Below are positions 35,073 to 43,603 of a stretch of 64,000 nt of DNA, piece by piece; the stretch's first letter is position 1, and every line of letters starts with the position of its first letter. The DNA is from Chitinophagaceae bacterium C216 (GTDB lineage: Bacteria; Bacteroidota; Bacteroidia; Chitinophagales; Chitinophagaceae). A program made the translations under genes and the position numbers. The stretch is from positions 2,232,001 to 2,296,000 of the forward strand of contig CP144143.1 in the NCBI GenBank assembly GCA_028485475.2, read 5' to 3'. The notes under the pieces are model-generated. The model had not been told where the DNA came from. It made no database searches and saw only the letters and a list, made by a program, of their open reading frames with translations.

Positions 35073-35096
35073 TTAGTTTTAAATATTATTTTACAC

Positions 35097-35130
35097 AACC
35101 CCGGATTATCGTAAGACATTCGGGGTTTTC
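35097..35130 (+). terminator. Intrinsic terminator after the FKBP gene
   Basis: AACCCCG (35097-35103) pairs with CGGGGTT (35121-35127), followed by TTC. The loop is long (17 bases) but partly paired. Confidence 0.65.
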
Positions 35131-35154
35131 GTGTTATTTGTGATAGTGAAGTAC

Positions 35155-35162
35155 TAGTTTTG
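35155..35162 (+). promoter_or_regulatory. Candidate -7 box for pepT
   Basis: TAGTTTTG fits TAnnTTTG and lies 28 bases before the pepT ATG. A TTTG at 35137 is too close for a normal -33 element, so this call is tentative. Confidence 0.35.
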
Positions 35163-35189
35163 CAGCTAGCACAATAAAATTGTACTAGA

Positions 35190-36437
35190 ATGATTAGTGA
35201 TTATGTATTTACCGTAGCCGATCGCTTTTTGAAGTATGTAACTATTGATACCCAAAGCGACCCTAATTCGGATACCTTTCCGTCTACAGAAAAACAAAAA
35301 GATTTGGGTCGTCTGCTTGTGGAAGAATTGCAGCAGATGGGAGTCGCCGACGCACATTTGGATGCATACGGATATGTGTATGCCACCATCCCTGCAAATA
35401 CAGAGAAGAAAGTACCGGTACTTTGTTTCTGCAGTCATATGGACACATCATCAGACTGCTCGGGTACAGGCGTAAAACCTATTGTACATCGGCATTATGA
35501 TGGCAGCGATATTGTATTGCCCGATGATCCCACCCAGGTTATCTCTGTCAAACAACATCCCTACCTAAAAGAAAAAATTGGAGAAGATATTATTACAGCA
35601 TCGGGAACTACTTTATTAGGTGCTGATGACAAAGCCGGCGTGGCTATTATAATGGATTTAGCTCACTTTCTTATGACACATCCTGATGTGAAACATGGTG
35701 CCATTAAAATCTTGTTTACTCCAGATGAAGAAATCGGAAGGGGCGTGGATAAAGTAGATATGAAAAAACTCGGTGCCGATTTCGGCTACACACTAGACGG
35801 CGGCACCCGCGGTAGTTATACCGATGAAACGTTTAGCGCTAATGCTGTGATCGTTACTTTTCACGGAATAAGTGCCCACCCAGGATTAGCTAAAGGTAAA
35901 ATGGTCAATTCTATGAAGGTGGCCGGAACTTTTCTGGATCTGCTGCCCAAAGACAGCTTTAGTCCGGAAACTACGGAAGACCGTGAAGGATTTGTGCATC
36001 CCGTACAAATTGAAGGAACCGTAGAAAAAACGACCGTGCAATTTATTATCCGTGATTTTGAAACAGAGCAGCTCAAAATGCATGAAAAGCGTTTGGAAGA
36101 ATTTGCTAAACAAGCTGTAGGCAGATACGAAGGCGCATCATACACTTTCGAAAGTAGAGAGCAATATCGTAATATGAAGGACATTCTAAAAAACTATCCA
36201 CAGGTTACGGAATATGTAAAAGAGGCCATGAAGCGAAGCGATGTCACCTTTCACCAAGAAAGTGCACGCGGAGGCACGGATGGCTCTCGTCTTTCCTATA
36301 TGGGATTACCTTGTCCCGATATTTTCACTGGTGAGATGGCATTTCATAGTAAGCAAGAGTATGTGAGCATTCAAGACATGCAGAAATCCGTAGAAGTGCT
36401 GGTAAATCTGGTACAGATATGGGAAGAGAATAGTTAA
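35190..36437 (+). CDS. pepT: Peptidase T (tripeptide aminopeptidase)
   Basis: A 415-residue M20B metallopeptidase that removes the N-terminal residue from tripeptides in the cytoplasm. Motifs for the two zinc ions: FCSHMDTSSDCSG (first His and Asp), TLLGADDKAGVAIIM (bridging Asp), ILFTPDEEIGRGVDKVD (the Glu-Glu catalytic pair), YTLDGGTRGSY, and the C-terminal His near TGEMAFHSKQEYVSIQDM. The dimerisation lid contains FHGISAHPGLAKGKMVNS. Length and motif order are standard. Probably a single-gene unit. Confidence 0.97.
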   Translation: MISDYVFTVADRFLKYVTIDTQSDPNSDTFPSTEKQKDLGRLLVEELQQMGVADAHLDAYGYVYATIPANTEKKVPVLCFCSHMDTSSDCSGTGVKPIVHRHYDGSDIVLPDDPTQVISVKQHPYLKEKIGEDIITASGTTLLGADDKAGVAIIMDLAHFLMTHPDVKHGAIKILFTPDEEIGRGVDKVDMKKLGADFGYTLDGGTRGSYTDETFSANAVIVTFHGISAHPGLAKGKMVNSMKVAGTFLDLLPKDSFSPETTEDREGFVHPVQIEGTVEKTTVQFIIRDFETEQLKMHEKRLEEFAKQAVGRYEGASYTFESREQYRNMKDILKNYPQVTEYVKEAMKRSDVTFHQESARGGTDGSRLSYMGLPCPDIFTGEMAFHSKQEYVSIQDMQKSVEVLVNLVQIWEENS

Positions 36438-36557
36438 ATTTGATTTACGTACCCATAGTATTTCGATTTTAGGATGCAAGTACATGCAATTGTACCAATA
36501 GCATTTGATTATTGGTGGTTCGTTTTTATTGCTTAAATTTATAAAAACTGATGTCAT

Positions 36558-37511
36558 ATGGATCTTCTTAATTATTGGTGGCTCGTTGTATTGCTCATTA
36601 TTATATTTAGTGGTTTATACACCGTAAATCAGGGATATATTGCAGTAATTACCATGTTCGGGCGTTACCAACGTATTGCCCGTCCGGGACTCCGTTTTAA
36701 AATCCCGTTTATTGAGCAGGTATTTAAAAAAGTTTCGATACAAAACCGATCAGTAGAGCTGGAGTTTCAGGCGGTAACACAAGACCAAGCTAACGTGTAT
36801 TTTAAAACCATGCTGCTCTTTGCGGTACAGGATGAGATGGAGGAAACTATTAAACGCGTGGCTTTTAAATTTATTAGCGACAGAGACTTGATGCAGGCTC
36901 TTATCAAAACCATCGAAGGTAATGTACGTGCCTTTGTAGCTACTAAAAAACAGGCAGAAGTACTTGGCTTACGTCGCGAAATAGTGCAATATGTAAAAGA
37001 TGAAATTGACCACACATTGGGTGACTGGGGCTTTCATTTGCAAGATCTGCAGATCAACGATATTACATTTGATAAAATGATCCTCGACTCGATGAGTAAA
37101 GTAGTGGCTAGTAATAACCTCAAGGCTGCTGCAGAAAATGAAGGCCAGGCATTATTAATCACTAAAACAAAAGCTGCAGAAGCCGAAGGTAACGCCATTA
37201 AAATTAGTGCAGAGGCCGAACGTGAAGCAGCACGATTGCGTGGCCAGGGTATTGCTTTATTTAGAGAAGAAGTGGCAAAAGGTATGTCCTCTGCTGCTGA
37301 AGAATTGAGACAGGCTAATCTGGATACCAATTTTATTCTTTTCAGTATGTGGATTGAGGCCATTAAAAACTTTGCAGAGTATGGTAATGGCAATGTGATT
37401 TTCCTTGATGGTAGTACTGACGGCATGGAAAAAACCCTGAAACAATTTCAAGGAATGATGATGCGCGGGGCAGGAGGGGACAGCGATGCCAAAGCGCCTA
37501 AACATTCATAA
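36558..37511 (+). CDS. SPFH/band 7 membrane-microdomain protein
   Basis: A 317-residue protein with an N-terminal membrane segment (residues 7-24) followed by an SPFH domain: VNQGYIAVITMFGRYQRI, RPGLRFKIPFIEQVF and the repeated FQAVTQDQANVYFK. A helical coiled-coil extension rich in Ala/Glu (about 200-260) drives oligomerisation. Such proteins (stomatin or HflK-like) scaffold membrane proteases or transporters. No partner NfeD or FtsH gene is adjacent, so its client is unknown. The C-terminal tail is Gly/Met-rich. The gene ends just before a strong terminator. Confidence 0.92.
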   Translation: MDLLNYWWLVVLLIIIFSGLYTVNQGYIAVITMFGRYQRIARPGLRFKIPFIEQVFKKVSIQNRSVELEFQAVTQDQANVYFKTMLLFAVQDEMEETIKRVAFKFISDRDLMQALIKTIEGNVRAFVATKKQAEVLGLRREIVQYVKDEIDHTLGDWGFHLQDLQINDITFDKMILDSMSKVVASNNLKAAAENEGQALLITKTKAAEAEGNAIKISAEAEREAARLRGQGIALFREEVAKGMSSAAEELRQANLDTNFILFSMWIEAIKNFAEYGNGNVIFLDGSTDGMEKTLKQFQGMMMRGAGGDSDAKAPKHS

Positions 37512-37536
37512 GTACTCTCTACAAGACTAAACTTAT

Positions 37537-37567
37537 AAAAAGCGTAACTATTATGTTACGCTTTTTT
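37537..37567. terminator. Bidirectional terminator
   Basis: AAAAAGCGTAAC (37537-37548) and GTTACGCTTTTT (37555-37566) form a perfect 12-bp stem with A- and T-tracts on the two sides. It serves the SPFH gene and the convergent DUF6157-like gene. Confidence 0.92.
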
Positions 37568-37578
37568 ATTGCCTACAG

Positions 37579-37995
37579 TTATTTTCGAGAATTGCGCATG
37601 GCTTTTAATTTTTTAATATCCTTATTTTTTAAAAATTGCTGATATTCTTTCGATTCCACCGGATACAACGCTATCCTGCCTTTTTCATCGCAATGTATAC
37701 CAAAGCCATATCGCTTGGTGAGGGGCGAGGCTCTTAAACAAGCCTGACCTTTTGAGAAAAATATTTCCCGCGCTTTCTTCCATTCCGATTGAGGGATATC
37801 GTTTTTCGTAACATATACTTGAAAAAGCACATCATCCGAAGTATACTTGTAAGGATGTTTGGTGATGAGCTCATATTGTAACAGTGCAACAGTTTTTTGT
37901 TCGCCTTTCTGCTTAGGTACCTCAGCAATCAACGCCGGACAATCTTCCGCTACTTCAATGAAAGTATTAATATAGTTTGTGGTATGCTGTTTCAT
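37579..37995 (-). CDS. DUF6157-like small protein
   Basis: A 138-residue soluble protein. The opening HTTNYINTFIEVAEDCP, the central YTSDDVLFQVYVTKN, and the KRYGFGIHCDEKGRIALYPV block match a family of unknown function widespread in soil bacteria. The C-terminus is Lys-rich. No catalytic motif can be pointed out. It is convergent with the SPFH gene and probably monocistronic. Confidence 0.75.
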   Translation of the reverse strand: MKQHTTNYINTFIEVAEDCPALIAEVPKQKGEQKTVALLQYELITKHPYKYTSDDVLFQVYVTKNDIPQSEWKKAREIFFSKGQACLRASPLTKRYGFGIHCDEKGRIALYPVESKEYQQFLKNKDIKKLKAMRNSRK

Positions 37996-38219
37996 ACGAA
38001 AATCTTTAGGGTGTGTCCATCTAGGCTGCGCTCAACAAATTTATTTAAAAGTATAATGAACATTTATACGTGGACCTACTCAGATAAGTAGTATCGTAAT
38101 CATGCCCATACACTATTCATTAAAGTTTTGGTAAATAGCCCTTTCCAATCTCTGATTGCGCTTGAAAAACAGTACCTTCAATAAACAATCAATATTGTTA
38201 ATCAAATAAAATAATACCT

Positions 38220-38726
38220 ATGAGCACCGAAAATTTAAACAATCAGGAAGCTATAAATAAGATACAAGAAATAATAGATAAAACCGACATTGGAATGATG
38301 TGTACCTTTGGAGAGGGGAAGGATTATCCGCATGTCGTGCCTATGAGTAGACAGGAGATCGATGAAGCAGGCAATATTTGGTTTCTTTTTTCTTCAGAAA
38401 GTGAAACACACCAAAATCTACAACAGAATGACAAAATCAGTTTGCTATATGCACATGTGGGTGATTATGCGTTTTTAAGTATGAATGGCAACGCAGTTAT
38501 TTCAAGGGATCAGGCAAGAATTGATAAATACTGGAATAAGATGATGGAGAGCTGGTTTGAGAAAGGTAAAGAGGATCCCCGTATTCGTGTACTACAGGTA
38601 ATTCCTGCTGAAGCACATTACTGGGATACACAATCGAATAAACTGGTCACTATTTTCAAAATGGCGGCTTCTGCGATTTCCGGAAAGCCAATGGATATTG
38701 GCAGGGAAGGAGCATTGAATTTGTAA
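38220..38726 (+). CDS. Pyridoxamine 5'-phosphate oxidase-family (general stress protein 26-like)
   Basis: A 168-residue split-barrel flavin-binding protein. MMCTFGEGKDYPHVVPMSRQ, IWFLFSSESETHQNL and ISLLYAHVGDYAFLSMNG are the strands of the barrel; the tail AHYWDTQSNKLVTIFKMA is typical of general stress protein 26. These proteins bind FMN, FAD or F420-like cofactors and are induced by stress. A pyridoxal biosynthesis role is unlikely because active-site residues of PdxH are not evident. It is followed 14 bases later by the FAD oxidoreductase gene, so the two probably form a stress operon. Confidence 0.88.
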   Translation: MSTENLNNQEAINKIQEIIDKTDIGMMCTFGEGKDYPHVVPMSRQEIDEAGNIWFLFSSESETHQNLQQNDKISLLYAHVGDYAFLSMNGNAVISRDQARIDKYWNKMMESWFEKGKEDPRIRVLQVIPAEAHYWDTQSNKLVTIFKMAASAISGKPMDIGREGALNL

Positions 38727-38740
38727 CTTATTTTTCTCAC

Positions 38741-39946
38741 ATGGACTTAAAATCATATGAGCCGTTCTGGCTTATCAAAAACGGACTACCTGCTTCATAC
38801 CCTTCATTAAAGCATAACGCAACATGCGACGTGCTAGTCGTGGGCGGAGGTATTACGGGTAGCCTTATAGCACATCAGTGTATACAGGATGGTTACGATA
38901 CTATCCTGATTGATAAAAGAGAAATTGCGAATGGAAGTTCTTCGGCTACTACTTCTATGCTGCAATACGAAATTGATACCCCTTTGTATAAACTTATCGA
39001 TATGATAGGGGAGAAAGGCGCTGTAGCCAGTTATGAAGCCTGTTACCGCGCCATCGATCAGCTGTATGATATTACACACCGAATTAAATCTCAGGCAGGG
39101 TTCCGCAAAAAAGATTCTCTATACTTTGCATCCTATAAAAAAGATGTATCATGGCTGCAAAAAGAATTAGAAGCTCGCAGGAAAGCCGGTTTTGATGTGC
39201 AATGGCTGGATGCGAATAGTATCTTAAAAGAGTTTGACTTACACCATACACACGGTGGTATTCTTTCTGCACAAGGCGCCAGTGTGGATGCCTTTATGCT
39301 GGTACACGAACTGCTCCAATATAATGTCAAAAAAGGCTTAACGGTGTATGATAAAACTCAATTGCAATCTGTTAATTATGGTAAACGCACGCATGAAGCA
39401 AGGTTGCATACCGGCGCTATTATAAAATGTAAGCGTATAATCTACTGCGTGGGGTATGAGAGTGCTCATATGATTCGAGAAAAGTTTGTCAACCTTATCA
39501 GCACTTTTGCTATTGTATCGGAAGTGGTCCCTGATGAAACGAGAGATTATAAAGACATCCTTATCTGGAATACCTCTAAGCCCTATGCTTACATCCGTAC
39601 CACAGATGACAGACGGTTTTTAATAGGGGGAGAAGATGAACAATTTAGAAATCCTGATAAAAGAGATGCACTTATTAATGCTAAAGAGAAAAAGCTATTA
39701 CGCACTTTTGAGAAACTTTTTCCCAACATTCCGTTTGACGTAGATTTTGCCTGGGCGGGAACCTTTGGCGAGACTAAAGATGGATTACCCTATATCGGCA
39801 CACATAAGAATTTTAAAGACTCTTATTTCGTATTAGGATTTGGCGGTAACGGTATTACATTTTCCTTAACCGGTATGGAAATGGTATCCGCATGGTTAAA
39901 AGGGAAAAAACATGAGCTAACGCCTTACTTCGCATTTGGTCGCTAA
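38741..39946 (+). CDS. FAD-dependent oxidoreductase (DAO family)
   Basis: A 401-residue flavoenzyme of the glycine oxidase/DadA type. The Rossmann FAD motif is CDVLVVGGGITGSLIAHQC with ILIDKREIANGSSSATTS. The C-terminal WAGTFGETKDGLPYIGTHKN and VLGFGGNGITFSLTGMEM complete the cofactor site. Related Bacteroidota proteins sometimes carry a Rieske [2Fe-2S] domain at the C-terminus; this one ends without it. The substrate is probably an amine or amino acid but is not predictable. It follows the split-barrel flavoprotein by 14 bases. Confidence 0.9.
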   Translation: MDLKSYEPFWLIKNGLPASYPSLKHNATCDVLVVGGGITGSLIAHQCIQDGYDTILIDKREIANGSSSATTSMLQYEIDTPLYKLIDMIGEKGAVASYEACYRAIDQLYDITHRIKSQAGFRKKDSLYFASYKKDVSWLQKELEARRKAGFDVQWLDANSILKEFDLHHTHGGILSAQGASVDAFMLVHELLQYNVKKGLTVYDKTQLQSVNYGKRTHEARLHTGAIIKCKRIIYCVGYESAHMIREKFVNLISTFAIVSEVVPDETRDYKDILIWNTSKPYAYIRTTDDRRFLIGGEDEQFRNPDKRDALINAKEKKLLRTFEKLFPNIPFDVDFAWAGTFGETKDGLPYIGTHKNFKDSYFVLGFGGNGITFSLTGMEMVSAWLKGKKHELTPYFAFGR

Positions 39947-39950
39947 GCTG

Positions 39951-40850
39951 TTATTCAATGCGTGGATAACTGGTAAAGGCATGCTTAGGTTCAAAATGAT
40001 TCCATATAATGTGGGCGAGTTTGCGGGTTAGCGTTTCCGCTTCATTATCGTACGTCCAGCTTTGGTCTTTATTATTTTTTGTCAGAATACAGAAAACAAA
40101 ATCTCCGCTAGGGGCGTTTACTAACACCACTTCGCCACGTGCAGCATTCACCGAACCTGTTTTAGAAATAGTATTCACAGTAGGGGGAAACTGTGATAAA
40201 GAGCGCTCGTTGTAATACTGGTTTTTAAGATATCGATACATTTTATCCGAATACTGAGGACTAATGACTTTCCCCTGACGAATTAACGTAAACAGCTTCG
40301 ACATCTCGCGGGGTGTAGTTTGCCCCCATCCATACACCTTCCATATTGCTTCACGACCTGGCGTACGGGAATTCACTTTTGTATTAGGTAAATTCAATTT
40401 ATCCATTAAAGCATTAATCGTTGCACCACCGCCGGCTAGTTCCTGTAGCCAGATAGAAGTAACATTATCACTATAGGTCAGCATCAGCGAGATCATGGTA
40501 GATAAATCGGTTTTCGCACTGTCTTTATAAAACTGCATCAGACCGGAGCCGCCATAGGCACGCTTGGCATCATAAATATATTCCTGCGAAAGCTTTAACT
40601 CGTTCTGAGCGATCTTTTGAAATACTCCTACCAGAATGGGTACTTTTACAATACTGGCAGTAGGGAAGATTGTATCTGCATTAACTGCAACGTATTTATT
40701 TTTCTTGAGATGTTGTATGTAAATACCAATATCACCCTGAAATCCGCTGATGGCAGTTTCAATAAGGGCTTTAAGCTTTTTATCTTCTTTCTGAGCTTGT
40801 CCTATAGTATACAGACAGCAAAAGGCAATTAGTAGGAAGGATTTTTTCAT
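39951..40850 (-). CDS. Class A beta-lactamase-like serine hydrolase, exported
   Basis: I start at the ATG at 40850 (MKKSFLLIAFCCLYTIGQAQ), giving a clear signal peptide and 299 residues. The penicillin-recognising fold is complete: TASIVKVPI (SxxK nucleophile), TYSDNVTS (SDN) and ISKTGSV (KTG). An omega-loop glutamate is not obvious; the segment TPGREAIWKVYGWGQTTPRE aligns roughly with the class A2 loop of Bacteroidota lactamases, with Glu in REA the best candidate. It could be a chromosomal beta-lactamase or a DD-peptidase-like enzyme with no resistance role. It is convergent with the oxidoreductase gene (4-base gap). Confidence 0.82.
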   Translation of the reverse strand: MKKSFLLIAFCCLYTIGQAQKEDKKLKALIETAISGFQGDIGIYIQHLKKNKYVAVNADTIFPTASIVKVPILVGVFQKIAQNELKLSQEYIYDAKRAYGGSGLMQFYKDSAKTDLSTMISLMLTYSDNVTSIWLQELAGGGATINALMDKLNLPNTKVNSRTPGREAIWKVYGWGQTTPREMSKLFTLIRQGKVISPQYSDKMYRYLKNQYYNERSLSQFPPTVNTISKTGSVNAARGEVVLVNAPSGDFVFCILTKNNKDQSWTYDNEAETLTRKLAHIIWNHFEPKHAFTSYPRIE

Positions 40851-40921
40851 AGTAAAAATTTGAGACAAAATTAACCGATTGCCCATAAGCTCCCTTAGAA
40901 AAATTAAATTGCTCTCTGGCT

Positions 40922-41665
40922 TTAGTTAATAATCTTACCTTCCATTTTAGCCAATCTTTCCTTCCATTTTGTAATCTCCTCCAAAGGCAGACGTGGCCAG
41001 TCTTTCACCTCGCCTACGATTTTCAGCGGGTGTGCACTACGATAAGAACGAGTAGGATTGCCGGGAAATTTTTTATCAGTTACATTGGGGTCGTTTTCAA
41101 AACTTCCTGTAGGCTCTACAATATATACGCGCTCAGGCGTATCGCCTTTTGCCAACGCGGCAGCTAATCCCGCGCCCGGGATCAGTGCCGTAAAATAAAT
41201 GTGGTTCATCACCAGATCATCCTGATAATTAGATACTCCTCCTGGTACCAATAAATCACCGAGTTGTAAATCGGCTCTAGTGCCATGATAAAAGGGCCCC
41301 TTATCCGGAATGTTTTTTCCGGCAAGTTCAGCTTGCTGTCGGTATTGGATTTCTTTTTCGGCATCATCCAATTTGCCATAGCAATCAGCTATCATTGTAT
41401 AGAGAGAGGGCAATGCACTTTGCACCGACAGATTGTTTACTTTTAATCCATGCTCAAGTGAAAGCCTTAGCCACTGCAATGCAGAGGAAGGGGAGGGTTG
41501 TACTTTTCCCATAAAGAATGCAGCAATGAATTTTTCGAAGTCATGACTGGCTTCGTCCCAGGCACGTTTATAAATTTCTGTGGCTTCTAAAATATTTCCT
41601 AGCTCTAGCTTATCGGTTCCGGCTGTACAGAGGCGAATAATAGGGTTATGCGGGTTAAATTCCAT
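40922..41665 (-). CDS. arr: Rifampin ADP-ribosyltransferase with N-terminal helical extension
   Basis: A 247-residue protein, started at the ATG at 41665 (MEFNPHNPIIRLCTAG), 11 bases after marR. The C-terminal part (about 120-245) is a complete Arr domain: KGPFYHGTRADLQLGDLL, NHIYFTALIPGAGLAAAL, RVYIVEPTGSFENDPN and KKFPGNPTRSYRSAHPL. Arr transfers ADP-ribose from NAD to rifamycin antibiotics and inactivates them. The first 110 residues are extra: helix pairs resembling TPR/Sel1 units (ATEIYKRAWDEASHDFEKFI; ALQWLRLSLEHGLKV). Typical Arr is about 140 residues, so this is a fusion. Confidence 0.93.
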   Translation of the reverse strand: MEFNPHNPIIRLCTAGTDKLELGNILEATEIYKRAWDEASHDFEKFIAAFFMGKVQPSPSSALQWLRLSLEHGLKVNNLSVQSALPSLYTMIADCYGKLDDAEKEIQYRQQAELAGKNIPDKGPFYHGTRADLQLGDLLVPGGVSNYQDDLVMNHIYFTALIPGAGLAAALAKGDTPERVYIVEPTGSFENDPNVTDKKFPGNPTRSYRSAHPLKIVGEVKDWPRLPLEEITKWKERLAKMEGKIIN

Positions 41666-41676
41666 AGGTCTTATTT

Positions 41677-42132
41677 TTATTTTTCGTTTAGAGATTCGAT
41701 CTTTCGGTTCATGATGGCTAGGGATTTCGTAAAATAAGTTTGTAACCATGCTCGCTGCTGCTCATCAAGGCTCATAAACAATCGATCTGTTTCTTTTCTG
41801 AAGTCTTCATAAAGCGGGAGTATGAGTGCCTTGATTTTTTCAATGTCCGGGACGATAATTACTTTACGGCGATCCAACGGATCGTTTTGTCTTTTTACCA
41901 GTTTTTTTCTTTCAAAACGATCGATAACATTGGTGACAGCACCCGTGGTGAGTCCCGTAAGGGAAGCAAATTCTCCTGCCGTCATAGCGCCTTTTTGTAG
42001 TAAAAATCCCAAATACTTATGTTCTGTTCCAGACATACCTGCCTTTCGCCCGATAGCTTCGTGCATTTGTAGCAAAGTGTAAGAATACTGTTGGTGTAGT
42101 TTACGGAGGGAGGTAATTTCTTTATTGCTCAT
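41677..42132 (-). CDS. MarR-family transcriptional regulator
   Basis: A 151-residue winged-helix regulator: MSGTEHKYLGFLLQKGAMTA, then the recognition helix LTTGAVTNVIDRFERKKLV and the wing DPLDRRKVIIV. The C-terminal helices complete the dimerisation region. It is upstream of arr (11-base gap), so it likely controls arr and itself, possibly in response to a phenolic or drug-like ligand. A large inverted repeat directly before its start codon (42135-42171) is the likely operator. Confidence 0.93.
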   Translation of the reverse strand: MSNKEITSLRKLHQQYSYTLLQMHEAIGRKAGMSGTEHKYLGFLLQKGAMTAGEFASLTGLTTGAVTNVIDRFERKKLVKRQNDPLDRRKVIIVPDIEKIKALILPLYEDFRKETDRLFMSLDEQQRAWLQTYFTKSLAIMNRKIESLNEK

Positions 42133-42134
42133 TA

Positions 42135-42171
42135 TTATCTTTATAATTAAGAATATTAATTGTAAAGATAA
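42135..42171. promoter_or_regulatory. 37-bp inverted repeat, probable MarR operator
   Basis: Outer arms TTATCTTTA (42135-42143) and TAAAGATAA (42163-42171) are exact complements, and inner arms AATTAA and TTAATT match too, with one mismatch pair per side. It begins two bases upstream of the marR ATG, where bound protein would block transcription of marR-arr. Binding is inferred. Confidence 0.7.
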
Positions 42172-42259
42172 ATAAAATATGCAATTTCTAATAAATTTTA
42201 TAGTATCACTTTCGAAATAACTATAGAGAAATGCTGATTATGATGTTCAAGCATTTTGC

Positions 42260-42706
42260 CTATTGACGGTTCAATAAATACGCACCAATTGTTATCAAAT
42301 TCATCACTTTTAAAACCTCTAACAGTACATACCACATATGTAAGTTTGATTGGGGAATATCTAGGTTTTGTAAGTGCAAATCGATGCGTGCATTCAGTTC
42401 TGGTAGTAGGTAGAAAGTTTGAACTATTAAGATGGATAATAAAATTACAACACAGTAAGATAGCTTAGCTTTTAGTAGCTGCTTATCCCGTAACCAACAA
42501 ACGCTAATGACAAAAGCCAATGTCCATTCCACTTTATTCAAGGCTCTAAATACAAGCTGTCCAATACTTAATCCTATAGGTAATGTCACACCCTGTGCAC
42601 GAAACTTTAGCCAGGCTTCCATAAAACTTATAGCACATACAAACCCCATCCAGATAAAGATACATGCTATTATTACAGATCGAGCGTAGGTATGTTTCCT
42701 ATTCAT
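42260..42706 (-). CDS. Four-span membrane protein in the Rrf2 operon
   Basis: A 148-residue protein with four membrane segments (about 9-27, 45-67, 80-100, 125-145). It is rich in aromatic and aliphatic residues and carries conserved-looking acidic (E30 in SFMEAWLKF, E59 in NKVEWTL) and His residues within or near helices. No named family was recognised. Its start overlaps the haemoglobin gene stop by four bases (ATGA-type), implying translational coupling and a role linked to nitric oxide or oxygen metabolism. Confidence 0.68.
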   Translation of the reverse strand: MNRKHTYARSVIIACIFIWMGFVCAISFMEAWLKFRAQGVTLPIGLSIGQLVFRALNKVEWTLAFVISVCWLRDKQLLKAKLSYCVVILLSILIVQTFYLLPELNARIDLHLQNLDIPQSNLHMWYVLLEVLKVMNLITIGAYLLNRQ

Positions 42707-43095
42707 ATCAATGGTCTTGCAGCACTATTATTGTTGTAGTACTCAATTTTTGTAATAAACATGGCAGCCATTTTATCAGCGCGCCATTTGGCCTCATCTG
42801 CTTTTTCACCGTTAAAAAGCTCATTGACGGTTTCGTGCCATAGGTTTAACCAAATAGCGAAATGGGTGCGGTCGATAGGCAGCTGTGCATGAGGAGGGAA
42901 AGGACTGCCAAAATAAGTATGCTCTCCCAGCAATACAGTTTGCCAGAAGCGATACATTTTTTGCAAATGCTCTGGCCAGCGGTCCTCAATCACCTGATTG
43001 AATATAGGGCCAATGGTAGCATCATTTCTTACTTTTCCGTAAAAAGTATCTACGAGCGACCGAATATCTTCTATTGAACGAATATCATTTTTCAT
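42703..43095 (-). CDS. Group III truncated haemoglobin
   Basis: A 130-residue haem protein. IRSLVDTFYGKVRNDATIGP marks the first helices, PEHLQKMYRFWQTVLLG the distal side, and HFAIWLNLWHETVNELF contains the proximal histidine. The combination of YRFW and the short N-terminus is typical of group III trHbs. These bind O2 or NO and are often linked to anaerobic or nitrosative metabolism. The gene is 11 bases after an Rrf2 regulator and overlaps the membrane-protein gene, so the three form a probable NO/redox-responsive operon. Confidence 0.92.
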   Translation of the reverse strand: MKNDIRSIEDIRSLVDTFYGKVRNDATIGPIFNQVIEDRWPEHLQKMYRFWQTVLLGEHTYFGSPFPPHAQLPIDRTHFAIWLNLWHETVNELFNGEKADEAKWRADKMAAMFITKIEYYNNNSAARPLI

Positions 43096-43106
43096 TATTG
43101 CGAATT

Positions 43107-43538
43107 TTATTGTTTCAAAAAGGCCTGATTGTTTTCTAATGCATGTACAAATGTGCTAACTGTAGCCGATTCTAGCATTTTTGTAAGCTTGTTGCGTACT
43201 TGTTTAAACTCATTATGCAGAGGGCAGGGGTGGCTTTCGGAACATTGTCTTAAACCCAAAGCACAACCGTGAAATAATTTTTCGCCATCAATGGCTTTTA
43301 CAATATCGGCAAGTGAATGGTGAAGCGCATTATCGTCGAGGTAAAAACCTCCATTAGGCCCTTTTGCAGATTGTATCAGTCCTTTACGCACCAATTCTTG
43401 CAAAATTTTAGCTATAAAATGCTCGGGAGCATCTATGTTGATGGCAATTTCCTTTACACCGGTTTTGGTTCCCGCATAAGTTTGCTGCGCAATAAAAATC
43501 ACCGCACGAATGGCATATTCACAGGATTTGGTAAACAT
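43107..43538 (-). CDS. Rrf2-family regulator (NsrR-like)
   Basis: A 143-residue winged-helix protein: YAIRAVIFIAQQTYAGTKTG, recognition helix PEHFIAKILQELVRKGLI, then the wing GGFYLDDN. Three cysteines in GCALGLRQCSESHPC have NsrR/IscR-like spacing for a [2Fe-2S] or [4Fe-4S] cluster. NsrR loses its cluster with NO and releases its targets; control of the downstream haemoglobin is therefore the likely role. An inverted repeat upstream (43576-43603) is the candidate operator. Confidence 0.9.
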   Translation of the reverse strand: MFTKSCEYAIRAVIFIAQQTYAGTKTGVKEIAINIDAPEHFIAKILQELVRKGLIQSAKGPNGGFYLDDNALHHSLADIVKAIDGEKLFHGCALGLRQCSESHPCPLHNEFKQVRNKLTKMLESATVSTFVHALENNQAFLKQ

Positions 43539-43556
43539 GAATCAGTATTATTAGTG

Positions 43557-43603
43557 CAAAGATAGTCAAATAATTAAATAAAGGATATTTTTGTCCTTTA
43601 TTT
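43557..43603. promoter_or_regulatory. Rrf2 operon promoter and inverted-repeat operator
   Basis: A minus-strand -7 box TATCTTTG (43557-43564) precedes the Rrf2 gene. Just upstream lies a perfect 10-bp inverted repeat, AAATAAAGGA (43576-43585) and TCCTTTATTT (43594-43603), with an 8-base centre. The spacing is NsrR/IscR-like and covers the -33 region. The centre also contains TATTTTTG on the plus strand, a possible divergent -7 box. Confidence 0.6.

Noticed and set aside
39951-40850. Confident beta-lactamase call
   Set aside because: The SxxK, SDN and KTG motifs are present but an omega-loop glutamate is not clear; kept as beta-lactamase-like.
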